Shown piece by piece: positions 55,933-64,000 of a DNA stretch of 64,000 bases (position 1 is the stretch's first letter; each line of letters starts with the position of its first letter). Below the pieces are notes generated by a model. It was not told where the DNA came from. It ran no database searches and saw only the letters and a program-made list of their open reading frames with translations. The DNA is from PLGF01 sp052139695 (GTDB lineage Bacteria; Verrucomicrobiota; Verrucomicrobiia; Limisphaerales; Palsa-1400), in assembly GCA_052139695.1 (NCBI GenBank), contig JBKQWF010000171.1, forward strand, positions 1 to 64,000, read 5' to 3'. A program made the translations under genes and the position numbers.

Positions 55933-56253
55933 TCAAATTCCTATTGGCTCAAAAAAGTCGGGGGCGAGTCCGAGGCGGGAGGAGCATTCGCGGACTGCTG
56001 GGGATAGCTCGGCTTTAAAGGACTTGCCAGCCTGCTCGGCACTTTTGCGGGCAGCGCAGAGAAGCTGCAACCCGGCCGCGTCGCATCCTTCCAGCGCGGC
56101 CAGGTCAAGGCGCATCGATTTTAGAACGCCAAAATGCTCGAGCAGCGCCGCGCGGGCGGCTTCCGTCGCGTAAATGTCGAGCCGGCCGGAGAGCTTCAGG
56201 ACTCCGGCGCTTTCTGTAATTGTGAAAATTGGATTCGTGCCGTCCATTGTCAA
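55933..56253 (-). CDS. STAS-domain protein of the chemotaxis operon
   Basis: A 106-residue single STAS domain ('GVLKLSGRLDIYATEAARAA', 'MRLDLAALEGCDAAGLQLLC', 'SAVRECSSRLGL'-like end). STAS proteins such as SpoIIAA are switches phosphorylated on a Ser in D-S-x-G. Here the loop is Asp58-Ala59-Ala60-Gly61, so that serine is absent and a phospho-switch on it is unlikely. The start forms ATGA with the stop of the upstream gene, supporting ATG 56253. It may modulate complex assembly rather than act as an anti-anti-sigma factor. Confidence 0.85.
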   Translation of the reverse strand: MTMDGTNPIFTITESAGVLKLSGRLDIYATEAARAALLEHFGVLKSMRLDLAALEGCDAAGLQLLCAARKSAEQAGKSFKAELSPAVRECSSRLGLAPDFFEPIGI

Positions 56254-58154
56254 AAGAGATCCACGTTGTCACCGAGCGCGGGCTCGGTCGCGGTTGTTTG
56301 TGGCGTGGCTTCCACCGCCCCAGCGGCTTCGGAGACCTGAGAGGAAACTGTGCCGTTTGCTTTGGCCTCGTTTACCACCGGAATGTCAAAATCTTCAAAG
56401 CCGCCGCTTTCAAGCCCATCTGAGCCTGGACTGACCTTCGCATGATGAAGGTCGTTGGCCCGATGGTGGACGTCGCGTTCGCTCTGCATGGTGTAACGAT
56501 TGTGCATTCCCGCAAGCCAGTCCGTGGCAGGGGCAGGGGACTGGATTGCCCAGCCTTGCAGCTCGCTTCGAATGGAGGCCAGTTCCCGAATTTGTTCGGC
56601 AGCCGCCGCTGAGAGTTCCGAAAGGAAGTCGAGCGGGTTGTTGCTGCTGGCCAGGATGGCGCGTTGCCCCTCGGCCAGTGCCGCGGCCGACGACGAAACT
56701 TCGTTGCAACCGTCGCAGGCCGATTCAATGCGCTTCATCCTGCGTTTTAAGTCGGCGCCTGAGTCCGCATTCTTGTCCGCCTTACTCGAGTCTCCATCAT
56801 TCTGTCCCGTCGCACCCAGGATTTTGGCCAGCGTCGCGACCACTTCAGCCGATGCGCGCTCGGCATCCTGATAGAGCCAATCCACGCGCATGGAAAGCAC
56901 GGATAAGGTGCCGCCTTGTTCGCCCAGGCGCGTCGCTTTCACGATCGCGTTGAGGGCCTGCAGATGAATCTCCCGATTGATCGCCTTCAACTCTTCGACA
57001 TGCTTGGCCAGCGTGGCGGATGCTTCGGCCGCCCGGGAGGCGTTCGTTCGCGCATTCCGCAAAACCTCCCCGCATTGCGTATGCAGGCCCGCAAGCCGTT
57101 TCACTTCCAACTTGAAGCCCTCCAGAGAACCGGCGGAGCCGCGGCTCCCCACGGCCTGATTCTGCAACTGGTCCCACACCGCCGTCAGTTGCGTCGTCTC
57201 GTCCGCCAGACGCTGGAACGAGTCACCCAGCTTTCCCCGCGCGCCCTCAATCTCGCGGTGAATTAATTCCAGGTGCCCCGTTTGAATCGCCAGGACCTGT
57301 TCCGTCAGCGCGGCCTGAATGCCGAAGTCGTGGTCCGACGCGGCGGCCTCTAATTGTTCAGCGGTTTGTTGCAAGGCGGCGGCAATGTGTTCGGATTTCT
57401 GCCGGATGATGTCTCCAAACTGGAGCTGGTAAACCGCCTCGTCCGCCAAGCGCGCGATGCACCGGGTGCGCTCAGAGGCTTGCCGCAGGGCGGAAAGAGA
57501 AGAATCAAACAAAGTCTGCGCATCCGCCGCCGCCGCCGCCGCTGTCAATTCCAGAGATTGACCCAGGTCGCGCAGCGTTCCAAGGTCCGTTGACATTTCG
57601 CGCAATTCGCGGTCTTGCAGGCTCCGCGTCTCACGAAGATGACGGCTGATGCTGTCTGCCACCTCGGCGATCTTGCCGGCCAGAACGCGCAGTTCCTCCA
57701 CGAACGACTCAAAGGTGCTGTGGCATTCAGCGCTGCGGGCGCTTTCGACCGCGAAATAAAGGACAGACGAGCGGACGAATACGCCGATCCGCTCAATCAC
57801 CTGAATCTGTCCCTGCAAGCGCCCCAACTCCGCAACCACGTTGCGCAAAGAGTCCAGTTCTTGGGCCGTCAGCTCCATTCCGGCGTGTAACTCGCGCGCG
57901 GAACTGGCCGCCATGCCTTTGGCCCCATCGGCTTGGTTCTCACCCAGCGCGCCACCCAGGTCAGCCAGGTGTTGGCTGATCACCTCTGCCATCTTCGTTC
58001 CGTTGGCGTGCAGCTTGCCTAAATCGCCCGTGAGCTCCGCGAAGCCTGACTCCGTGCGCTGGTAGCTTTCTGTGAAGGAAGGGCCGAAGCTCAAGAGACG
58101 CCGTTTAATATCGCTACGGTCAGACCTAACGCCGCCCGCGGTTTCCCTCATCAT
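56250..58154 (-). CDS. Soluble MCP-like coiled-coil chemotaxis protein
   Basis: About 634 residues from ATG 58154; the frame is open from 58370, but that N-terminus is Arg/Ala-rich and unconserved in look. No membrane helix. Almost entirely coiled coil, with a degenerate receptor-tip-like region 'EIHLQALNAIVKATRLGEQG' followed by 'LSVLSMRVDWLYQDAERAS'. Also notable are 'VYQLQFGDIIRQKSEHIAAA', reminiscent of CheZ-like phosphatase helices, and 'MHNRYTMQSERDVH' near the C-terminus. It probably joins the signalling array in the cytoplasm; a phosphatase role is only a suggestion. First gene of the chemotaxis operon. Confidence 0.75.
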   Translation of the reverse strand: MMRETAGGVRSDRSDIKRRLLSFGPSFTESYQRTESGFAELTGDLGKLHANGTKMAEVISQHLADLGGALGENQADGAKGMAASSARELHAGMELTAQELDSLRNVVAELGRLQGQIQVIERIGVFVRSSVLYFAVESARSAECHSTFESFVEELRVLAGKIAEVADSISRHLRETRSLQDRELREMSTDLGTLRDLGQSLELTAAAAAADAQTLFDSSLSALRQASERTRCIARLADEAVYQLQFGDIIRQKSEHIAAALQQTAEQLEAAASDHDFGIQAALTEQVLAIQTGHLELIHREIEGARGKLGDSFQRLADETTQLTAVWDQLQNQAVGSRGSAGSLEGFKLEVKRLAGLHTQCGEVLRNARTNASRAAEASATLAKHVEELKAINREIHLQALNAIVKATRLGEQGGTLSVLSMRVDWLYQDAERASAEVVATLAKILGATGQNDGDSSKADKNADSGADLKRRMKRIESACDGCNEVSSSAAALAEGQRAILASSNNPLDFLSELSAAAAEQIRELASIRSELQGWAIQSPAPATDWLAGMHNRYTMQSERDVHHRANDLHHAKVSPGSDGLESGGFEDFDIPVVNEAKANGTVSSQVSEAAGAVEATPQTTATEPALGDNVDLF

Positions 58155-58684
58155 TGCGCGAGTTAGCCTGTCGAACCAGTGACGGACGGCAGCCCGATGA
58201 GACGCCGCGGCCAAAGACATGGCGGCCCACACCGTCCGCCGCGCGGCAGGTATCTCGTCACACGGCCTTGCGCGAAATCCGGGTCTTTCGTCACATGCCG
58301 CCACGCCTCTCGGTTGCATGGAGAGTTTATCGGGGAAAACGGGCGGGGCTTGATGACGGAAAAACACCACCGACGTTCACGGAAAACCAAACAGCGATTC
58401 TCAAGAGAAACGTAAAAGGTTCGGCAAACCTTGATTTGCCACATCAAGAAAACCCGCGGGGCTAACAGGATTCGGGGATGGAAGAAGAGCAATTGCCGGA
58501 GACAATCATTGTTTGTGCAAAGCAACCTCCCAAAGATTTTATCCTGTAAATCCTGTCCGTCCCTCCCTGGTTGCGCCTTGCCGCGCCAAGTGGTCCGCGG
58601 TTCAAAGTTTTTTCGTCGCTGTTCAGGTGGGGACTCTCGAGGCGTCCCTATCGTCACGGCGCGGAAACGCACTGCCCGACAGCG
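58155..58684. other. Intergenic region upstream of the chemotaxis operon
   Basis: Apart from the possible 5' extension of the MCP-like gene (to 58370), no gene is supported. The region contains GGCAAA-ccttga-TTTGCC (58423-58440), a perfect 6-base dyad that could be an operator for the operon, and 'atcctgtaaatcctgtc' (58543-58559), related to the repeats at 41914 and 42063. I saw no clear sigma-28 or sigma-54 promoter. Confidence 0.4.
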
Positions 58685-58885
58685 CTAGCCGTTAATATAC
58701 CAGAAAACCCAGGCCATCATGCCGCTGACGGCCGCGCCGACACAGACGCAAAAAATCATATTTCGCCGGAATTGTCTGCGGGCTCCCCGGCGGCTGCCGG
58801 GGAGCAAGTAATAGCGGTTGGTTTCTGCTCTCCCTTTCACGGCGCAAATTTCGCGCGCGGACGGTTTTCTGTCCAGATAAAACAA
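58685..58885 (-). CDS. Small C-terminally anchored membrane protein
   Basis: 66 residues: an Arg-rich N-terminus with 'NRYYLLPGSRRGARRQFRRN' and one C-terminal membrane helix ('MIFCVCVGAAVSGMMAWVFW') ending 'YING'. The 'RYYLLPG....RRxxR' string recalls small membrane proteins I have seen in related genomes. GTG 58837 (giving 50 residues starting near 'KGRAETNRYY') may be the real start. Divergent from the TMTC-like gene. Function unknown. Confidence 0.55.
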   Translation of the reverse strand: MFYLDRKPSAREICAVKGRAETNRYYLLPGSRRGARRQFRRNMIFCVCVGAAVSGMMAWVFWYING

Positions 58886-59094
58886 GCTGGACGCAACGCT
58901 TCACGCCGGGCGTCGGCAATAAATGGTAAATCTTTGACAAGAAATGGAGAACCGTCCGGCGGCCGCGTTGCCCGGCGGGTCCTGCCATGGCCATTCAAGA
59001 CCCTGATCAACCGACCGCTTATCTGTCTTGTAATCTTCCGGCAACCATACGAGTGTGAGGTCGAGTCCAATTCTTTGCGTTTCTTTGCTTTGAA

Positions 59095-60993
59095 ATGAAC
59101 GCCCGCAAAAAGCCATCCGCGCCCGCATCGCCTCCTTCATCCAAGCCGGCGAAACGGCTCTCGCTGTGGATCGCCTTGGCGCTGGCGGTGGCGACCTTGG
59201 CGATTTTTCTGCCGGTGAAAGGATTCAAGTTCGTCAATTATGACGATCCTGAGTTCGGCACCGCCAATCCCCACGTCCAAGCGGGCCTGACGGCGGAGAG
59301 TTTCCGATGGGCCTGGCACAGCGAGGTGGGGCAAAACTGGCATCCCCTCACGATGATGACGCACATGCTGGATTGCCAGTTGTTCGGGGTCCAGCCTTGG
59401 TGGCCGCACCTGGTCAACGTGTTGCTGCACACCGCAAACGCCCTTCTTCTCTTCGCCCTGCTTGCGCGCATGACGGGCGCGGTCTGGCGCGGCGCCGCCG
59501 TCGCTGCGCTTTTTGCCTGGCATCCGTTGCACGTCGAGTCGGTCGCCTGGATCGCGGAACGCAAAGACGTGTTGAGCACGTTCTTCTGGTTTTTGACGAT
59601 CTGGGCCTACCTTCGCTACGCCGAGGAGCTCAAAGTCCACCGTTCAAAGTTTCGAGTTTTTTACGCGTTAAGCCTGTTGGTTTTCGCGCTCGGGCTGATG
59701 TCCAAACCGATGCTCGTCACGGTGCCATTTTCGCTCTTGCTCTTGGATTATTGGCCGCTGGGGCGGATGAAATCTGGCGCGCAGGCCGTCCGATTGGTGG
59801 TGGAGAAAATACCGTTCTTCCTGGGCAGCGCCGCGCTCAGCGTGGTGACCTATCGAATCCAGGAACAAGGCGGCGCGGTGCTGCCGATGCAGGCCTTCCC
59901 GCTCGGATCGCGCCTGGCCAACGCCCTTGCTTCGTATGCGCGTTATATCGAAATGATGTTCTGGCCGCGCCATCTCGCCGGGCTTTACCTTCGGTCGGAC
60001 CAATGGCCGTGGTGGGGGCCCGCCTTGGCGGGCTTGTTGCTGCTGGCGGTATCCGCGCTCGCCGTGGCCCAATCGCGCCGGCGCCCCTATTTGGCAGTGG
60101 GCTGGTTTTGGTACGTCGGGACCCTCGTCCCGGTCATCGGCTTGGTGCAGGTGGGCATGCAATCCATGGCCGACCATTACACTTACGTGCCGCTCATCGG
60201 GCTCTTCATCATCTTGGTGTGGGGCGGCGGGGAATGGGCGGCGGCATGGCACTGGATGCGTTTCGCGCCCGCGGCGATGGCCGCCGCCTTGGCATCGTGC
60301 GCGGTTTTAACCGTGCATCAGGAGTTTTACTGGAAGGACAGCGAAACCCTTTTCAAACGCATGATTGATTCCACGCCGGACAATTACATCGCCCATTATG
60401 ATCTGGGCAACCTTTACTACCGCCAGGGCAGAACCGATGAAGCCATTTCCAATTTGGCGGCCGCCATCGCAGAGCAACCCAATTATGCCGAAGCGCATAA
60501 CAACCTGGGCTCTATTTTCCTGGAGCAAAAACGTTACGACGAGGCGCTTCAGCATTACCGCGCCGCCGCGCGCGTTCATCCCGCGTGCCTCTATTATCTC
60601 AATCTCGCCAATGCCTTGGCGGACTCGGCCAGCGCTCATCACGACACCAATGAATTCGCCGAGGCGGTGCAAACCTACCGACAAGCCTTGCGGTTAAACC
60701 CTGCTTCCAGCGACGCGCACCATAATCTCGGATTGACCTGGCAGGCCCAGGGCCGCGCGCTCGAGGCGGAGGCGGAGTTCGAGGAAGAGCTGAAACTTCG
60801 ACCCGCCGATGCCAAAACCGAGTTTGAACTGGCCCTTATTTTGACAGGACTGGGAAAAAAGGATAAGGCGGCGGAGCACTGTCGCCAGGCCCTGCGGCTC
60901 CAGCCGGACTTCCCCGAGGCGCAGGCTGCCTTGCGCCAATTGGAAAGCGCCCCGGATGCGAGCGCGCCTCGCAAAGAAAACGCGGCAAAGTAG
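59095..60993 (+). CDS. TMTC-like membrane protein with C-terminal TPR repeats
   Basis: A 632-residue protein. The first 400 residues are membrane helices with conserved loops: 'FVNYDDPEFGTANPHVQAGL' (acidic pair after helix 1), 'NWHPLTMMTHMLDCQLFG', 'AALFAWHPLHVESVAWIAER' and 'LGLMSKPMLVTVPFSLLLLD'. These are typical of TMTC-type O-mannosyltransferases and their bacterial relatives. The C-terminus has about five TPRs ('NYAEAHNNLGSIFLEQKRYD', 'SSDAHHNLGLTWQAQGRALE'). It probably transfers sugar from a lipid donor to exported proteins; bacterial substrates are unknown. Confidence 0.87.
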   Translation: MNARKKPSAPASPPSSKPAKRLSLWIALALAVATLAIFLPVKGFKFVNYDDPEFGTANPHVQAGLTAESFRWAWHSEVGQNWHPLTMMTHMLDCQLFGVQPWWPHLVNVLLHTANALLLFALLARMTGAVWRGAAVAALFAWHPLHVESVAWIAERKDVLSTFFWFLTIWAYLRYAEELKVHRSKFRVFYALSLLVFALGLMSKPMLVTVPFSLLLLDYWPLGRMKSGAQAVRLVVEKIPFFLGSAALSVVTYRIQEQGGAVLPMQAFPLGSRLANALASYARYIEMMFWPRHLAGLYLRSDQWPWWGPALAGLLLLAVSALAVAQSRRRPYLAVGWFWYVGTLVPVIGLVQVGMQSMADHYTYVPLIGLFIILVWGGGEWAAAWHWMRFAPAAMAAALASCAVLTVHQEFYWKDSETLFKRMIDSTPDNYIAHYDLGNLYYRQGRTDEAISNLAAAIAEQPNYAEAHNNLGSIFLEQKRYDEALQHYRAAARVHPACLYYLNLANALADSASAHHDTNEFAEAVQTYRQALRLNPASSDAHHNLGLTWQAQGRALEAEAEFEEELKLRPADAKTEFELALILTGLGKKDKAAEHCRQALRLQPDFPEAQAALRQLESAPDASAPRKENAAK

Positions 60994-61001
60994 ATCATTT
61001 A

Positions 61002-61057
61002 TCTGACCCCAATAGACATTGTTGACAAAGCAAAGTAGTCAGAAAAATGGGGTCAGA
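61002..61057. repeat. 'tctgacccca' inverted repeat
   Basis: TCTGACCCCA (61002-61011) and TGGGGTCAGA (61048-61057) are perfect 10-base inverted arms around a 36-base interior. Solo elements of this kind, with GACCCC-type ends, occur beside REP-associated tyrosine transposases in many genomes; no transposase is present here. It lies between two convergent genes and could also act as a bidirectional terminator. Confidence 0.55.
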
Positions 61058-61113
61058 AAAATGGAAAGAAAATCGAATTTATCGCCCGCTTTCAGCCCAT
61101 TCCAGGCCACGTT

Positions 61114-62520
61114 TCACGGCCCGACAAGCCGGTAGAATCTGGCCGGACTGGATGATGCAACCGGGTCGCGGAAATCGATCGAGCCGCCGGGCAACGTTGA
61201 AAGGCTGGTTAGTGGCGTCCAGTTGAGAAGATCGCTGCTGGCCTGAAGTCCAAAGAGCGCCGCGTTAGTCAAGGGGAATGGCTGGCCGTTGGGGGCGTTG
61301 GCCGTGAGCAGGAAACTGCCATCCGGTTGGGCGATTAGGGTCGTCAGGAGCACCGGAACTCGGACCGGTGACGGCACAACTGTCACTGCCACCACTGAAC
61401 TGGTAGCCCAATTGAAGCCGTAGCTGACCCCGGCCTGGTACTTTCCGGCGTTGGTCAGAGTAGCATTCGTGATAATTAAATCGCCATTGGTCGCGCCAGG
61501 AATATCTGTTCCGTTGAGTTGCCATTGCCATTGATAGGAAACCGACGGCGAGGCTACGACGCGGGCATGAAGGTAAATCGTTCCTCCCGTCTCCGTTGTC
61601 TGGTTTCCGGGTTGGACGGTGAAGATGGGAAAGCCCGCGCCTTCGACCACAATCCCCTCCGCTTCATAGTCACTTGCGCCAATAATATACACCTCGGACG
61701 GGGACGCGGGGAAGGACAACGACCCCAACGGCCCCCCGCCCGCGACGACGACTGAGCCGTCTGCTTGCAATGCCAGGAACGTTTCGAGGTCGCCCGCGAT
61801 CGCAACCGTGTTCGTCACGCCGGCAGGCAGCGGGTTGGTGAGCACGCCAGTATTGTTCCAACCGACGACTGAACCGCCAGCCAGCAACGCCAGAGCGCTG
61901 GAGTCCTCCTGGCCGCAGGAGATCGCGATGACATTCGTCAACCCAGGAGGCGGAGCCTTTGCCGGGTCCGAGGAGACAACTGTGCCATTCGCCTCCAAAG
62001 CAAAGAATCCGGCTCCTGAGGCCAAGGCCACCACATTTGCAAGCCCGCTAAACAGGTTGGTGCTCTTGCCCCAGCTTGCCACCGTGCCGTCGCCGCGCAG
62101 CGCCAATTCCTGCCCGTAGCCGGCGCTGATAGCCACCACGTTCGACAGGCCCTTTGGCACGTTGGTCCCCCCATACGGATCATCACCCCAAGCGATCACC
62201 GTTCCGTCTCTGGTTAAAGCAAGCGCATCCCCAGTGACGGCGGAAATCGCGATGACACTGGACAAGCCGGCTGGAGGGTTCATTGGCGGGTAGTACTTAT
62301 TGTTCAACAAGTTCGTCACCTGGCCGTTCGGCAACAAAACGAGAACGAAGGCCGACCCCACGTCAGCAGCCATGACACCAGCAATCTGCAGGGGGGTTGG
62401 CGAAGGGGGGAAGAAATTATCAGAGAATACAATTGTCGAAGCCGCGGCCCCTTCCAGAGACCGGTTCAGGCATAGGAAGGCCAAAAGGACGAAAACGAAC
62501 TTCCGCATTTTCATAACCAC
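61114..62520 (-). CDS. Secreted RCC1-repeat protein with Ig-like domain
   Basis: A 468-residue protein with a signal peptide (residues 6-26). Residues 45-290 are RCC1/BNR-like propeller repeats of the form 'VIAISAVTGDALALTRDGTV', 'VVAISAGYGQELALRGDGTV' and 'VALASGAGFFALEANGTVVS'. An immunoglobulin-like domain follows (about 300-385, 'YQWQWQLNGTDIPGATNGDL'), then a small C-terminal beta domain with 'GLQASSDLLNWTPLTSLSTL', a motif common at the end of secreted Verrucomicrobial proteins. It is extracellular; function unknown, perhaps adhesion. The region 62521-62825 upstream has no other gene. Confidence 0.85.
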   Translation of the reverse strand: MVMKMRKFVFVLLAFLCLNRSLEGAAASTIVFSDNFFPPSPTPLQIAGVMAADVGSAFVLVLLPNGQVTNLLNNKYYPPMNPPAGLSSVIAISAVTGDALALTRDGTVIAWGDDPYGGTNVPKGLSNVVAISAGYGQELALRGDGTVASWGKSTNLFSGLANVVALASGAGFFALEANGTVVSSDPAKAPPPGLTNVIAISCGQEDSSALALLAGGSVVGWNNTGVLTNPLPAGVTNTVAIAGDLETFLALQADGSVVVAGGGPLGSLSFPASPSEVYIIGASDYEAEGIVVEGAGFPIFTVQPGNQTTETGGTIYLHARVVASPSVSYQWQWQLNGTDIPGATNGDLIITNATLTNAGKYQAGVSYGFNWATSSVVAVTVVPSPVRVPVLLTTLIAQPDGSFLLTANAPNGQPFPLTNAALFGLQASSDLLNWTPLTSLSTLPGGSIDFRDPVASSSPARFYRLVGP

Positions 62521-62750
62521 AAAAGTGCTCCTTTCCGGTCACCAGAAACTCCGCGTGACAGTGTTGTCAGATGAAATCAAGCATAACCAATGCCGTGAAG
62601 ACCGCCAGCCCCTTTTGTGACTTGGAACAAGTTGCGGCCCAAATTTTGACGCGTTTGTGATGGGCTTCACGCAGTCCGCCGACGCGTTGCCCCGGCGCAA
62701 TCCGCGTGAAAAGGGACGCGCGGCTCGTTTCCGTGGTGAGGGGAAGATTT

Positions 62751-62772
62751 GGGCGGAGCGGCCGCTCCGCCC
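62751..62772. repeat. Perfect GC palindrome upstream of the sigma factor gene
   Basis: GGGCGGAGCGG and its inverse form a perfect 22-base palindrome without loop, flanked by 'tt' and 'cacc'. It is similar in style to the GGGGCTGAG/CTCAGCCCC hairpin of the dispersed repeat, with a different core. It lies 54 bases before the sigma factor start and may be a small dispersed palindrome. Confidence 0.5.
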
Positions 62773-62825
62773 CACCGGAATCGCCGGCGTCTTGTGCTTT
62801 CCGCGCGCTCTGGCACATTCGCAGA

Positions 62826-63401
62826 ATGGACGGGAATGAAGCGGAGCTAATTGCCGCCGTGAAGAGAGGCGATTCCGCCAGTTTCGAGCCATTGGTGCAA
62901 AAGTATCAGGGGCGCGTTTTCGCCACGGCCCGCCGCTACGCCCGGCGGGAGAGCGAAGTCGAAGACATTGTGCAGGAGGTCTTTATCAAGGCCTTCCAAA
63001 AACTTGACACGTTTCGCGGCGACGCGCCTTTTGAACATTGGTTGATGCGCCTGGCGGTGCGAACCTGCTATGATTTCTTGCGCGCCCACCAGCGCCGCCG
63101 CGAAACCGTGTTTACTGAATTAACCGAACCCGAAAGCAATTGGCTGGACCAATTCGTCGTCCAACCGGACAGCGCCAGCGATAGCGCCGAGGCCGCGCGA
63201 CAGTTGGTGGAGAAGATTCTGGAGCGCCTCAGCCCCCCGGCTCGGCTGGTCATTACCCTGCTGGAAATTGAGGAGCGCTCCGTTAAAGAGATTTCGCGGC
63301 TCACTGGCTGGCCGGTCCCTTTGGTGAAAGTGCGCGCCTTTCGCGCCCGCGCCGAAATGCGCAAGATCCTCGCCCGAATGGACCGGGAGAAGTACCTGTA
63401 A
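62826..63401 (+). CDS. ECF sigma factor (RpoE-like)
   Basis: 191 residues from ATG 62826; the frame is open from 62706, but the conserved protein starts 'MDGNEAELIAAVKRGDSASF'. Region 2 carries 'ESEVEDIVQEVFIKAFQKLD' and 'PFEHWLMRLAVRTCYDFLR'. Region 4 carries 'LSPPARLVITLLEIEERSVK' and the HTH 'EISRLTGWPVPLVKVRAFRA'. It directs RNA polymerase to a stress or envelope regulon. A small membrane protein and a Spy/CpxP-like sensor follow, the usual anti-sigma arrangement for this group. Confidence 0.94.
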   Translation: MDGNEAELIAAVKRGDSASFEPLVQKYQGRVFATARRYARRESEVEDIVQEVFIKAFQKLDTFRGDAPFEHWLMRLAVRTCYDFLRAHQRRRETVFTELTEPESNWLDQFVVQPDSASDSAEAARQLVEKILERLSPPARLVITLLEIEERSVKEISRLTGWPVPLVKVRAFRARAEMRKILARMDREKYL

Positions 63402-63438
63402 CCCTATGTGCGCCTTAGCCGTCTGAACCACTCGGAGT

Positions 63439-63750
63439 ATGAATTTGGAAGACTTACATGCCAAGCTGATCGCGGTCGCGCGGAAAGACCCGCCCGCGGA
63501 CGGCGTGCCCTACGCCTTTGAAAAGCGGGTTATGAGCCGTCTCACCGCCCACCTCGTGCCGAACGTCTGGGCGTTGTGGGGCCGGCCACTCTGGCGCGCT
63601 GCCCTCTCTTGCGTCGCCATTACCCTGGTCTGCGGGCTGTGGACTTTTTCCGCGCGGCATGCGCCGGATTCCGGCTCCGTCACTTTTTCCCAGGATTTTG
63701 AAGCGGCGGTCTTTGCGCCGCTCAATGAACATCTTGAGGATGCCTGGTGA
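63439..63750 (+). CDS. Putative membrane anti-sigma factor
   Basis: A 103-residue protein, 37 bases after the sigma factor gene. The cytoplasmic N-terminus of about 50 residues ('LEDLHAKLIAVARKDPPADG', 'VPYAFEKRVMSRL') is followed by one membrane helix ('AALSCVAITLVCGLWTFSA') and a short periplasmic tail. No zinc-binding anti-sigma motif is visible, but position and topology fit an anti-sigma factor or its accessory. The stop overlaps the next start (GTGA). Confidence 0.65.
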   Translation: MNLEDLHAKLIAVARKDPPADGVPYAFEKRVMSRLTAHLVPNVWALWGRPLWRAALSCVAITLVCGLWTFSARHAPDSGSVTFSQDFEAAVFAPLNEHLEDAW

Positions 63751-64000
63751 GAGCCTGGAAGGTCATTCTCGCGACGGTCGTGATTTTTGCTTGCGGCGTT
63801 TTGACGGGCGCGATGGTCTTCAAGGTCAGCCGTCAGGCGGCGCTCGTTCCCGCGAATCCGCCCGTTTTGACAGTCAATCCCAGGAACCCGGCGCCGCCCG
63901 GCTGGCAATTGCAGCGGCTGCAGTTCTTCAAAAGAATGCAAAAGCAACTGGATCTGGCGCCCGAGCAGCAGGAGCAAATCGACAAAATCATGCGCGAGAG
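63747..64000 (+). CDS. Spy/CpxP-like periplasmic sensor, 3' partial
   Basis: GTG 63747 overlaps the previous stop by four bases and the frame runs off the window after 84 codons. A membrane helix ('VILATVVIFACGVLTGAMVF') anchors a periplasmic region that contains 'FFKRMQKQLDLAPEQQEQID' and 'KIMRE'. The 'L.LTPEQ...I..I' pattern is that of Spy/CpxP and heavy-metal resistance sensors (LTXXQ motif). It probably reports envelope or metal stress to the sigma factor. The C-terminus is not in the window. Confidence 0.75.
   Translation, partial: MRAWKVILATVVIFACGVLTGAMVFKVSRQAALVPANPPVLTVNPRNPAPPGWQLQRLQFFKRMQKQLDLAPEQQEQIDKIMRE

Noticed and set aside
1..64000. tRNA, rRNA, CRISPR arrays, prophage genes
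   Set aside because: I looked for GGTTCGA-type T-arms, regularly spaced direct repeats, and phage structural or integrase genes, and found none I could support by reading.

Overview
This is a GC-rich bacterial chromosome segment with about 55 intact genes and no rRNA, tRNA or CRISPR array that I could see. Gene content points to the Verrucomicrobiota, probably the soil/freshwater Pedosphaera-like branch. The evidence is a Tat-exported Gfo/Idh/MocA oxidoreductase, an ECF sigma factor coupled to a Ser/Thr kinase with a helical C-terminus, a YfhO-type and a TMTC-like membrane protein, a 33-residue AURKAIP1/COX24-type protein after hisG, PQQ-propeller and RCC1/Ig secreted proteins, and dispersed repeats carrying a short 'MTRNGKIARLP' reading frame. 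This assignment is inference from families, not from a marker gene.

Layout. 1-1.1 kb: a toxin-antitoxin pair between a truncated dispersed repeat and a toxin fossil. 1.2-10.5 kb: oxidoreductase, YfhO-like protein, ZIP transporter, rRNA methyltransferase and an operon of three CNNM/CBS transporters. 10.5-12.2 kb: a frameshifted folA relic, an AT-richer SGNH hydrolase and an HTH fragment. 12.3-19.6 kb (minus strand): ispH, a winged-helix regulator with its membrane partner, two uncharacterised proteins, and a BlaR1/BlaI pair. 19.6-20.5 kb: repeats only. 20.6-27 kb: DUF5009-type membrane protein, AddB-like nuclease, a small membrane protein and a PQQ propeller. 27-31.3 kb: polytopic membrane protein, membrane protein plus XRE regulator, a PIN toxin-antitoxin pair, a partial gene duplicate and a LOG-family hydrolase. 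31.3-36.5 kb: ileS, an ArdC/ImmA-like metallopeptidase and an MFS transporter. 36.5-37.8 kb: a MITE-like element, the third dispersed repeat and a twice-frameshifted PIN relic. 37.9-41.7 kb: ECF sigma/kinase/TPR cluster. 41.7-42.4 kb: repeats. 42.4-46.4 kb: purN, a tiny basic protein, hisG, COX24-like, TPR lipoprotein and DUF2203. 46.4-58.4 kb: an OYE-family oxidoreductase and a nine-gene chemotaxis operon. 58.7-64 kb: small membrane protein, TMTC-like TPR protein, RCC1/Ig protein, and an ECF sigma operon that runs off the end.

How the genes work together. The chemotaxis operon is complete for signalling: MCP, CheW, CheA and CheY, with CheR, CheB and CheD for adaptation, plus a STAS protein and a soluble MCP-like coiled coil, so it may control something other than simple swimming. 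Several small regulator pairs have palindromes at their own promoters (ispH/winged helix, BlaI, XRE). The most unusual signals are the palindrome shared by ispH and the winged-helix operon, a 24-residue MCP-leader-like peptide coupled to cheW, short unannotated genes (43118-43252, 44149-44250, 25382-25537), and a high density of decayed genes: three toxin or toxin-like relics, folA, a duplicate N-terminus and repeat-borne ORF fossils.
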